Virus record (IMG/VR): IMGVR_UViG_3300042261_001312
Coordinates: 62,001 to 126,000 of that record
DNA from: a virus
DNA: 64,000 bases
Direction: 5' to 3' (one strand)
The notes beneath the pieces were generated by a model, which saw only the letters and a program-made list of their open reading frames with translations, searched no databases and was not told where the DNA came from. Positions 1 to 5,314 of the stretch are shown piece by piece. A program made the position numbers and the translations under genes. Position 1 is the first letter of the stretch; the number at the start of each line of letters is the position of its first letter.

Positions 1-2
1 AT

Positions 3-218
3 AATAATAAACAAATTACAATATTAGGTAATTATGATTTTTTAAAAAAATATCAAAATTATTTAATGGAATATTGTAATATTAATGAAACTAAAATTGG
101 TAAAAAAAATAAAATTTATTACTTGCATTATGGTGGGAATATGCAAATAGATAGAATAAAAAAATTTTTATACAAAAATAGTACTGTCTATTTAAAAAGA
201 AAAAAAGAGGTATTTTAA
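3..218 (+). CDS. Homing endonuclease, LAGLIDADG-like C-terminus (partial)
   Basis: An open frame enters from the left edge and stops with TAA at 216-218, so only the last 71 residues are present. The ending (YYLHYGGN, IDRIKKFLY, then LKRKKEVF) matches the usual close of LAGLIDADG-type homing endonucleases: a Gly-Gly-Asn before an amphipathic helix, then Leu-Tyr and a terminal Arg-Lys-Lys. Catalytic residues lie outside the window. Convergent with two small minus-strand genes. The family call rests on this tail only. Confidence 0.55.
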   Translation, partial: NNKQITILGNYDFLKKYQNYLMEYCNINETKIGKKNKIYYLHYGGNMQIDRIKKFLYKNSTVYLKRKKEVF

Positions 219-245
219 AACACATTTTTCTTGTTTTACTCGATG

Positions 246-452
246 TTAAAAATTTCTTTTTGTAATGTCATTTACGTTTACTGTGAATCTTGGCATATAA
301 CCATTTTCAACTTTTTCCATAATAAAAAATGAAACATTATATTGCAATTTTTCGGGATCATACATAGTTGCTGATACTATTGCTTCATAATCATTACCTA
401 ATTTTTCTTCAACACATTTCTTGATGTATGTCAAGAGTTCTTCTGCTTCCAT
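246..452 (-). CDS. Hypothetical protein, 68 aa
   Basis: Small acidic-to-neutral protein starting MEAEELLTYIKKCVEEKL, with a predicted N-terminal helix followed by strand-like segments. No motif is recognised. It lies 3 bases after the stop of the 102-aa gene at 456-764 and is probably co-transcribed from the host-like promoter at 780-811. Function unknown; the accessory early position is typical of small host-interaction genes, which is inference only. Confidence 0.6.
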   Translation of the reverse strand: MEAEELLTYIKKCVEEKLGNDYEAIVSATMYDPEKLQYNVSFFIMEKVENGYMPRFTVNVNDITKRNF

Positions 453-455
453 AAT

Positions 456-764
456 TTAGATATTTTCAATAATCCAATCACTAAGGTTAGTTTCTGCTTT
501 AATTTGATTATATGACCATGAACAATCTACCCAAACTAAAATATCTTTAGTTTGTTTATAAATTTGACTGTCTTTCTCACAAAATACGGTAAATAGACTA
601 TTTCTTCCTTTATTTCCATCTGGATTCGATTCAAACATTTTGAATACTCGTGAAAGTCCGTGTGTGTTTGTTTGATAGATTTTACCTCTTTTACTTAAAT
701 TACTACCACGATGTTTATGTGGTTGATAGTATAATCCAGTTGGTGTGTGTTTTAATTTATACAT
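456..764 (-). CDS. Hypothetical protein, 102 aa
   Basis: Basic protein starting MYKLKHTPTGLYYQPHKHRG. A short Thr-Pro-Thr-Gly-Leu-Tyr-Tyr stretch and several Trp near the C-terminus (WVDCSWSY) are visible but match no family I can name. First gene after a TTTG-N20-TATATTTG promoter at 780-811, giving a leader of about 10-15 bases, so it is a likely early gene and translated with the 68-aa gene behind it. Confidence 0.65.
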   Translation of the reverse strand: MYKLKHTPTGLYYQPHKHRGSNLSKRGKIYQTNTHGLSRVFKMFESNPDGNKGRNSLFTVFCEKDSQIYKQTKDILVWVDCSWSYNQIKAETNLSDWIIENI

Positions 765-779
765 AAAAATGTTTTTTTA

Positions 780-811
780 CAAATATACGATTATTTTTCA
801 ATATTTGCAAA
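780..811 (-). promoter_or_regulatory. Host-like (early) promoter
   Basis: On the minus strand: TTTG (811-808), 20-base spacer, TATATTTG (787-780). This is the Bacteroidota housekeeping pattern TTTG-N19/21-TAnnTTTG. It sits just before the ATG at 764. Confidence 0.7.
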
Positions 812-820
812 CATTTTTAG

Positions 821-892
821 TTGCCCTGCGTGGATTCGAACCACGACTCTAAGATTCAAAATCTCATATGCTAGCCGTTACATAACAGGGCA
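821..892 (-). tRNA. tRNA-Gln (anticodon TTG)
   Basis: Cloverleaf on the minus strand: acceptor TGCCCTG/CAGGGCA, anticodon stem TGAGA/TCTTA with loop TTTTGAA giving anticodon TTG, 5-base variable loop GAGTC, and T arm GTGG-TTCGAAT-CCAC. Discriminator A, no encoded CCA. Ordinary type I glutamine-like tRNA and first of a tandem set of three. Confidence 0.9.
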
Positions 893-895
893 GTG

Positions 896-979
896 CAATC
901 CCCACAGGACTCGAACCTGTAAACCCCGAAGGGTATCTGTTTCAAAGACAGATGTGTTTCCCAATTCCACCAGAGGACT
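896..979 (-). tRNA. Type II tRNA with apparent UUG anticodon
   Basis: Acceptor AGTCCTC/GGGGATT, anticodon stem TCTGT/ACAGA with loop CTTTGAA (anticodon TTG, reads CAA), T arm ACAGG-TTCGAGT-CCTGT. The variable arm is long: ACCC-TTCG-GGGT, a stem with a UUCG tetraloop. The D region (GGTGGAATTGG) looks like tRNA-Leu, while discriminator base is G. A long variable arm belongs to Leu, Ser or Tyr tRNAs, so body and anticodon disagree. Isotype left open. Confidence 0.8.
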
Positions 980-984
980 ATTTG

Positions 985-1057
985 GTTGTCTCACCAAGAT
1001 TCGAACTTGGAACATATGTTTCAGAGACATGCGTGTTACCATTACACCATGAGACAA
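985..1057 (-). tRNA. tRNA-Gln (anticodon CTG)
   Basis: Acceptor TTGTCTC/GAGACAA, D arm with GGTGTAATGGTAACAC, anticodon loop CTCTGAA giving CTG, short variable loop, T arm CCAAG-TTCGAAT-CTTGG. The top base pair of the anticodon stem is mismatched. With the tRNA at 821-892 it covers both Gln codons. Confidence 0.88.
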
Positions 1058-1058
1058 T

Positions 1059-1820
1059 TTAAAATGCTTCTTCTAAACTAATTAATAATCTTTGCATATC
1101 TGCTTTATAGAATCCAGCACTATTAGTACAACCACATTCAACAATTTTGTATTTGTCATCAGTTAAGCAGACATCCATTACGAATGTGTCATTAAGTTCA
1201 AATAATTTCACCATCTTTTTAACGAAAGTGTGTGCAGATTCATCAACAATATCGCTTGTGCAATATCTACCACCCAAACTATATTGACTTGCTGTTGCAA
1301 TTTTACCTTTAACAATCCAAAATCTAATTTCTTTCTGAATTTTCTTAACAGATGAAATTTGAATTAAAGTGTCTTCATTTAAAATAGTTGAGTGACCATT
1401 GGTCATACATTCTTCTTTAAATTCATGCCATTCATCCATATTGAATACACGTCCAGTGAAAACTTTTGTGTCTTCAGTTGGTCTTGCAAAGAAATCATTA
1501 GTTCTATTGAATTTATCACCAAACCTAACAATTTCAGAATCATAGTTCAATAGATTATCTTTATAATATTTGCTATAAATCTGATAATCATGGTTTTCAG
1601 ATAGTTGTGAACCGGGTATCCAACCGTATTGTTTTGATATTCTCGACATTTTAACTGCACCAAATGGAAATACATCTTTCCTTTTAGTTTTAAATTTAAA
1701 TGTTTCAACAAATGGTTTTATTTTAACGATTTCATATGACAATTTTAATCTTTTTAATGAAGATATTAGATTATCATAATTTTCTTCCCTGAACACATTT
1801 TCTTGAACAACATAATACAT
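1059..1820 (-). CDS. ATP-grasp (R2K-type) protein
   Basis: 253 aa from ATG at 1820; a longer reading upstream only translates the tRNA-His gene, so I chose the internal Met. Visible ATP-grasp features in the second half are FFARP (about residue 115), an EIRFWIVKGKI strand near 170 and the metal-binding ending FVMDVCL with VECGCTNSAGFY. This matches the R2K-clade ATP-grasp proteins common in phages and bacterial peptide-tagging loci. These enzymes join a carboxylate to an amine or thiol using ATP; the substrate is unknown. It is nested in the tRNA cluster and ends one base from tRNA-Gln(CTG). Confidence 0.72.
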   Translation of the reverse strand: MYYVVQENVFREENYDNLISSLKRLKLSYEIVKIKPFVETFKFKTKRKDVFPFGAVKMSRISKQYGWIPGSQLSENHDYQIYSKYYKDNLLNYDSEIVRFGDKFNRTNDFFARPTEDTKVFTGRVFNMDEWHEFKEECMTNGHSTILNEDTLIQISSVKKIQKEIRFWIVKGKIATASQYSLGGRYCTSDIVDESAHTFVKKMVKLFELNDTFVMDVCLTDDKYKIVECGCTNSAGFYKADMQRLLISLEEAF

Positions 1821-1839
1821 GACAATAATTATTAATTTG

Positions 1840-1912
1840 GGGTGTACGGAGGGAGTCGAACCCTCTTCTTTTGATTCACAGTCAAACACATCACCGAAAT
1901 GCTTCAAACACC
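1840..1912 (-). tRNA. tRNA-His (anticodon GTG)
   Basis: Acceptor GGTGTTT/GTACACC with one T-T mismatch, anticodon stem TTTGA/TCAAA with loop CTGTGAA (GTG), T arm GAGGG-TTCGACT-CCCTC. The discriminator position is C, the base expected for tRNA-His. An encoded G at -1 is not seen. Confidence 0.87.
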
Positions 1913-1922
1913 ATATAAAAAG

Positions 1923-1942
1923 TCTAGGTGGTGAGATTCGAA
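1923..1942 (-). pseudogene. tRNA 3-prime remnant
   Basis: On the plus strand, CTAGGTG-GTGAG-ATTCGAA has the layout of the 3-prime end of every other tRNA here: 7-base acceptor half, 5-base T-stem half, T loop. The other T-stem half and the rest of the tRNA are missing; an AT-rich hairpin and the promoter of an endonuclease gene follow at once. It reads as a tRNA truncated at its T loop. Confidence 0.6.
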
Positions 1943-1954
1943 AATAAATTTTCG

Positions 1955-1964
1955 AGTATTTATT
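1955..1964 (+). promoter_or_regulatory. Late-type promoter motif AGTATTTATT
   Basis: Matches the AGTATTTAT motif found before most virion genes. Only 3 bases separate it from the ATG at 1968, so transcription from it would give a leaderless or nearly leaderless message. A perfect hairpin TCGAAAA-taaa-TTTTCGA (1938-1955) abuts it. Confidence 0.5.
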
Positions 1965-1967
1965 ATT

Positions 1968-2657
1968 ATGAAACCACGCTATACAATAGATGAATTTAAT
2001 AATAGTAATTCCACAACTAAATTAAAGTGTGAATGTTATTCTTGTAAACAATTATTTTATGTCAAGAAAAAATATATTACACACTATCTTAAATTAGGTG
2101 AAAAATCACCAAATAAAAATAAATTTTGTTCCGAAATTTGTTCAAATAATTATAAACAAAATAAAATTGATGTTGTTTGTGCTTATTGTAACATTACTTT
2201 TCAAAAAACAAAATCACAAATAAGTCGTTCTAAAACTGGCAATCAATTTTGCTCAAAATCTTGTGCTGCACAATATAACAATACACATAAAACAACTGGT
2301 AATCGTAGGTCTAAACTTGAAAATTATCTTGAGTGTGAATTAATTAAATTATTTCCTAATTTAGAAATATCATTTAATAATAAAACTATAATTAATTCAG
2401 AACTTGATATTTATATTCCATCGCTTAAACTTGCATTTGAATTAAATGGCATTTTTCATTATGAACCAATTTATGGTAACAATAAATTGCTTCAAATTCA
2501 AAATAATGATAATCGCAAATTTCATGAATGTTTAGAACAAGGAATCGGATTGTGTATTATAGACACATCACAACAAAAATATTTTAAAGAACAAACATCA
2601 GAAAAATATTTAAATATTATTATCAATATCATCAAAGAACGAATGTTAAACCTTTAG
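1968..2657 (+). CDS. Zinc-finger endonuclease, Vsr/EDxHD-like (probable homing endonuclease)
   Basis: 229 aa. The N-terminal half has two Cys-rich zinc-finger-like modules (CECYSC ... FCSEIC and VCAYCN ... FCSKSCAAQY). The C-terminal half has the Vsr-type nuclease pattern: SELDIYIPSL, then LAFELNGIFHYE, then DNRKFHECLEQGIGLCII, which gives the Glu, Asp and His positions of the EDxHD homing-endonuclease group. It sits alone on the plus strand inside the minus-strand tRNA cluster, beside a broken tRNA, as expected for a mobile endonuclease gene. The HNH family is an alternative but lacks support here. Confidence 0.65.
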   Translation: MKPRYTIDEFNNSNSTTKLKCECYSCKQLFYVKKKYITHYLKLGEKSPNKNKFCSEICSNNYKQNKIDVVCAYCNITFQKTKSQISRSKTGNQFCSKSCAAQYNNTHKTTGNRRSKLENYLECELIKLFPNLEISFNNKTIINSELDIYIPSLKLAFELNGIFHYEPIYGNNKLLQIQNNDNRKFHECLEQGIGLCIIDTSQQKYFKEQTSEKYLNIIINIIKERMLNL

Positions 2658-2711
2658 TCAATCTATTGATTGTGCAATACCACCACGTGCAGGTAGTTTA
2701 ACGCAAGTATC

Positions 2712-2803
2712 TCTACGTGGCAGGATTCGAACCTGCGTTAGGCTTTTAAACCATCTCTCCTGTTCCCAAAACAGGCATGTTGACCAATCTACACCACACG
2801 TAG
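2712..2803 (-). tRNA. Type II-like tRNA with UGG anticodon
   Basis: Acceptor CTACGTG/CACGTAG is perfect. Anticodon stem CCTGT/ACAGG holds loop TTTGGGA (TGG, Pro, with G37). T arm CGCAGG-TTCGAAT-CCTGC. The variable region is about 21 bases and can fold GGTTT/AAGCC, so it is a long arm not expected on tRNA-Pro. An ordinary tRNA-Pro with the same anticodon lies 9 bases upstream. Confidence 0.78.
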
Positions 2804-2812
2804 TTATTTTTG

Positions 2813-2885
2813 TCGGAGTGAAAGGACTCGAACCTTCGACCTGATGCTCCCAAAGCACCCATACTACCAACTGTACTACACTCCG
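2813..2885 (-). tRNA. tRNA-Pro (anticodon TGG)
   Basis: Canonical cloverleaf: acceptor CGGAGTG/CACTCCG, D arm TAGTACAGTTGGTAGTA, anticodon stem GGTGC/GCATC with loop TTTGGGA, variable loop AGGTC, T arm GAAGG-TTCGAGT-CCTTT, discriminator A. Confidence 0.92.
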
Positions 2886-2898
2886 TTATATATTATAA

Positions 2899-3133
2899 TT
2901 GAAGAGGGTGGGACTTTAACCCACATAGTGAGGATAGGCGTTGGTCAGGTTCAATGTATTACCGTTTGCAACCGAATAATACACATACTACTTGCTACGC
3001 CTCGTTTTAGGTCAGTGTGAGTATTTCACCCCACCCCTTGGTGCAGTCACCAGTGTCTTGTTTCAGACACCAACTTTACCAGCACAAGGCTCTCCTTCAC
3101 CTGATTAACTTTAACATTCAGTCACCTCTTCAA
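2899..3133 (-). ncRNA. Structured RNA with tRNA-like ends (tmRNA-like architecture)
   Basis: On the minus strand the ends pair perfectly over 9 bp (TTGAAGAGG with CCTCTTCAA). Directly inside the 3-prime half is a 5-bp stem with a 7-base loop, GTGGG-TTAAAGT-CCCAC, shaped exactly like a T arm. Further helices are visible: CCTTGTGC/GCACCAAGG, GTGTCT/AGACAC, GTGA/TCAC, AGGCGT/ACGCCT and TGTATTA/TAATACA. The outline resembles a tmRNA, but no tag ending in Ala-Ala plus stop is seen. It may instead be analogous to the small stable RNAs in the T4 tRNA cluster. 5-prime end near 3133. Confidence 0.55.
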
Positions 3134-3201
3134 ATATTTTCAAAATTTCAATGAACCAACTTACGTTTTTATCCTTTTAAAGGTTACAAAAAAGCAATAA
3201 A

Positions 3202-3227
3202 AAACCCCAATCTTTCGAATGGGGTTT
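3202..3227 (-). terminator. Intrinsic terminator, bidirectional shape
   Basis: AAACCCCA (3202-3209) pairs with TGGGGTTT (3220-3227), flanked by an A run on one side and a T-rich stretch on the other. It follows the 24-aa reading frame on the minus strand. Confidence 0.75.
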
Positions 3228-3255
3228 AATTTGTCCTAAAATTCTTCTAAAAAAT

Positions 3256-3330
3256 TTAGCAATAGTTTCCCCATTCAACATTATTTGGATGCTGTTGGGG
3301 TTGTGGAACTATGTTAACTAAATTTTTCAT
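3256..3330 (-). CDS. Putative 24-aa microprotein
   Basis: ATG at 3330, TAA at 3258-3256, peptide MKNLVNIVPQPQQHPNNV followed by EWGNYC. It is supported mainly by context: a perfect host-like promoter (3357-3387) lies just upstream and a terminator (3202-3227) just downstream, so this frame fills a transcription unit of about 150 bases. No known family. The alternative is that the unit makes a small regulatory RNA and the frame is chance. Confidence 0.4.
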   Translation of the reverse strand: MKNLVNIVPQPQQHPNNVEWGNYC

Positions 3331-3356
3331 CTTATAAACTAAATTAAATTTCTTTG

Positions 3357-3387
3357 CAAATATATGCATTAAAATCATAAATACAAA
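3357..3387 (-). promoter_or_regulatory. Host-like (early) promoter
   Basis: Minus strand: TTTG (3387-3384), 19-base spacer, TATATTTG (3364-3357). Both boxes match the Bacteroidota consensus exactly. It reads toward the 24-aa frame. Confidence 0.7.
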
Positions 3388-3410
3388 CATTTTTGAAAAA
3401 ATTTCAAAAT

Positions 3411-3794
3411 TTATTTATATCCAAGTGAAATCATTGCATTTCTTACCAATGTCTGTGCTTGTGAAATTGTCAATGGTCTTTTTTGTGGATTAAATCCAGT
3501 GGTACTAAACCATGATTTAAAGGCTGCTTCAAATTCTTGCGGCGTATCTATTCGATAGTTTGCAGTTTGCATCGCAGTTGACGATTGTGCTACTTTTTGT
3601 GCTGCAGCAACATCTGGTGGTGGTGCTTGTTCATCAACTGGAACACAATTTGGAACTTCTTTTCCGTCTTTTTCTTTCATTCCATATTGCTTATATCCTT
3701 TCCAGCATGAATCGTCCTCATTTATTGCTTTGAAATCAGGATTCACTTTTTCCATCATTTCAAATAAATTTTGTTTTGTTTGAATTTTTTTCAT
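3411..3794 (-). CDS. Tagged virion-type protein, 127 aa
   Basis: Starts with a version of the shared tag: KQNLFEMMEKVNPDFKAINE (residues 7-26), ending in Ile-Asn-Glu, the likely prohead-protease site. The rest is small: a CWKGYKQYGMK segment, an Ala/Pro-rich linker near residues 56-72 and a C-terminal helical part (FEAAFKSWFSTTGF ... LVRNAMISLGYK). Own late-type promoter at 3810-3819. Inferred role: internal head protein carried with the DNA; its activity is unknown. Confidence 0.65.
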   Translation of the reverse strand: MKKIQTKQNLFEMMEKVNPDFKAINEDDSCWKGYKQYGMKEKDGKEVPNCVPVDEQAPPPDVAAAQKVAQSSTAMQTANYRIDTPQEFEAAFKSWFSTTGFNPQKRPLTISQAQTLVRNAMISLGYK

Positions 3795-3809
3795 TTCAAA
3801 GTCGTTTCA

Positions 3810-3819
3810 CATAAATACT
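3810..3819 (-). promoter_or_regulatory. Late-type promoter motif AGTATTTATG
   Basis: Minus-strand AGTATTTATG, 15 bases before the ATG at 3794. Same motif and spacing class as other virion genes. Confidence 0.65.
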
Positions 3820-3834
3820 TAATCCTTTTATAAA

Positions 3835-3980
3835 AAAATTGCACCACATAACATGGTGCAATTGTAATCATTATTGTCAGTCTTAAAATTTTACGTAACC
3901 ACTATCTGGCAATAAAATTTTAAAAATCATTCCCGATTTTTCCAGACATAACTTAATTCGTCGATTAAGCAATGATTTTC
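3835..3980 (-). ncRNA. Small structured RNA with own promoter and terminator
   Basis: Between a late-type promoter (3985-3994) and a terminator (3837-3863) lie nested perfect helices: AAAATCATT/AATGATTTT (3923-3931 with 3971-3979) enclosing CTTAAT/ATTAAG, then an 11-bp arm TTAAAATTTTA/TAAAATTTTAA (3883-3893 with 3913-3923) enclosing CCA/TGG. Only a 15-codon frame (MIFKILLPDSGYVKF) fits inside. The structure suggests a regulatory RNA; a leader peptide is the alternative. Confidence 0.55.
3837..3863 (-). terminator. Intrinsic terminator
   Basis: AATTGCACCA/TGGTGCAATT, 10 bp with a 7-base loop, followed on the minus strand by seven T. Ends the small RNA unit that starts near 3985. Confidence 0.8.
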
Positions 3981-3984
3981 TATT

Positions 3985-3994
3985 AATAAATACT
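3985..3994 (-). promoter_or_regulatory. Late-type promoter motif AGTATTTATT
   Basis: Minus-strand AGTATTTATT with no protein gene behind it; it faces the structured RNA at 3835-3980. Confidence 0.6.
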
Positions 3995-4057
3995 GAACAG
4001 TGGAAAATTTGTAATGAAAATCCTTACAAAATTTTTTGTATTTATTGTAAAATAATG

Positions 4058-4067
4058 AGTATTTATG
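4058..4067 (+). promoter_or_regulatory. Late-type promoter motif AGTATTTATG
   Basis: AGTATTTATG 15 bases before the ATG at 4082. A second copy, GTATTTATT, lies at 4038-4046. It overlaps an upstream in-frame ATG (4055), which argues that 4082 is the true start. Confidence 0.65.
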
Positions 4068-4081
4068 TGAAAAACATTGTA

Positions 4082-4678
4082 ATGGAATTTAAAGAAGTCA
4101 TAAAAATAATCAACGAAGAAATTTCAGATTTTGATTTCCTTGGTAATGACGAATATCAAAAAGAGAAAGAAAATATTGATTTACTTAGTAATGAAGAATT
4201 TCAAAAACGTTTCATTTGTGATTCATTATTGAACAAAAATGTAAAAATTGAAGTTTATGATTCACGAATTGGTGGCAATTGGGAAGGAGATATTGAAGAT
4301 GCAAATAGCCTTTCTATTGAATATTATCTAATCATTGATTACAAATATGATCAAACCAAAGAACCTATTAAATTTAATTTAGATTTCACAAGTGATGATG
4401 TTGGTATAAGTATGGGTGAGAGAACAGATCGAGGTACTTATGATACTCCCCCATCTGCCGAAGCATGGTTTAATTATTTTAATTGGAGCGATATTGATGT
4501 TACTTTGAGTACTGCAGACGGTGATCAAATTGATTTTGTTGCATTTAAAAAAGCACCAATGAAAATACAATCATTATTTATTAAACATTACACAATCGAT
4601 TATATTTACAGTTATACTGGGGCAGATTTTAGAACATCGGATGCAAAAGATTCTGTAAAAAATGTTCCATATTGCTAA
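4082..4678 (+). CDS. Hypothetical protein, 198 aa
   Basis: The start MEFKEVIKIINEEI is chosen because the late-type promoter motif would lie inside any longer reading (from 4055). Acidic, with an N-terminal helical segment, then mixed strand content (VKIEVYDSRIGGNWEGDIED, SIEYYLIIDY) and a C-terminal Tyr/Asp-rich end. No family recognised. Followed 6 bases later by the cupin-like gene and probably co-transcribed. Confidence 0.65.
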   Translation: MEFKEVIKIINEEISDFDFLGNDEYQKEKENIDLLSNEEFQKRFICDSLLNKNVKIEVYDSRIGGNWEGDIEDANSLSIEYYLIIDYKYDQTKEPIKFNLDFTSDDVGISMGERTDRGTYDTPPSAEAWFNYFNWSDIDVTLSTADGDQIDFVAFKKAPMKIQSLFIKHYTIDYIYSYTGADFRTSDAKDSVKNVPYC

Positions 4679-4684
4679 TTAGAG

Positions 4685-5101
4685 ATGAATAACCAAAAGG
4701 CAGACATATTAAAAAGAATTGATGCTCTAATAGATAAGAGAAAAGAAGAATTAATAAGATCATTTACTTCCATTCACGAACTCAATGACGGAATAATTCT
4801 TCGTTCTTTTAGTGAATGGGATAATTGCGGTGATAATGAAAATATTAAATATAAAATAATTCCAAATAAGAACGATGTGGATGAAATAATTGTTTTTCAC
4901 TATATTCCAAAAAATACTGTGTTTGAGCATAAAAAAAGAGATTATATTAAAAGCATTACAACATTAAGTGGAAAACTTGAATTAATAATCAACGGTGAAC
5001 CATTGGTTATTGATAATTATTGCAAAATTGTTTTGGAAGATAATACTTTTAGTGGCGTTGCGTTGGAAGACACATATACCGTCACATCAAGCAAACAATA
5101 A
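4685..5101 (+). CDS. Cupin-like protein, 138 aa
   Basis: The second half, HYIPKNTVFEHKKRDYI then TLSGKLELIINGEP and a late ALEDTYTVTSSK, has the alternating strands and Gly-turn of a single cupin barrel. The usual His-rich metal motif is incomplete (one His before Glu-His), so it may bind a ligand without catalysis. N-terminal 40 residues are helical. Second gene after the promoter at 4058. Convergent with the zinc-ribbon gene. Confidence 0.45.
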   Translation: MNNQKADILKRIDALIDKRKEELIRSFTSIHELNDGIILRSFSEWDNCGDNENIKYKIIPNKNDVDEIIVFHYIPKNTVFEHKKRDYIKSITTLSGKLELIINGEPLVIDNYCKIVLEDNTFSGVALEDTYTVTSSKQ

Positions 5102-5311
5102 TCACCACCAACCTTCATTGCATTTTGAATGAGGACTTCTCACTTTTGCTGGCATGTAACATCCGCATAAGTTACATATTTTTAAATCAGTAAAATGATC
5201 ACATTTATTTCTGACACAAATCCTAATTCTTTTCTTTGCTAATTTCTCAATTTCTGGGTCTGGAAATGTTAGATTTTTCCATCCCTCATATATTTCAGAT
5301 AATTTACTCAT
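5102..5311 (-). CDS. Small zinc-ribbon protein, 69 aa
   Basis: Four Cys pairs typical of a phage zinc-ribbon: CVRNKCDHF, then CNLCGCYMPAK, and a final KCNEGWW. The layout (CxxxC, CxxCGC, then C near a C-terminal Trp) matches short phage proteins of unknown role that bind one or two zinc ions. Located 3 bases after the stop of the LamG-like gene, so probably last in that transcript. Could be a virion assembly or host-interaction factor; no evidence either way. Confidence 0.6.
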   Translation of the reverse strand: MSKLSEIYEGWKNLTFPDPEIEKLAKKRIRICVRNKCDHFTDLKICNLCGCYMPAKVRSPHSKCNEGWW

Positions 5312-5314
5312 AAA

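Noticed and set aside
1821-1907. Upstream extension of the ATP-grasp frame
   Set aside because: It translates the tRNA-His gene; ATG at 1820 begins the conserved-looking part.
2658-2870. 70-aa minus-strand frame
   Set aside because: It is two tRNA-Pro genes read as protein.
2899-3133. Calling this RNA a true tmRNA
   Set aside because: No tag frame ending in Ala-Ala plus stop and an atypical T loop; I keep only the architectural likeness.
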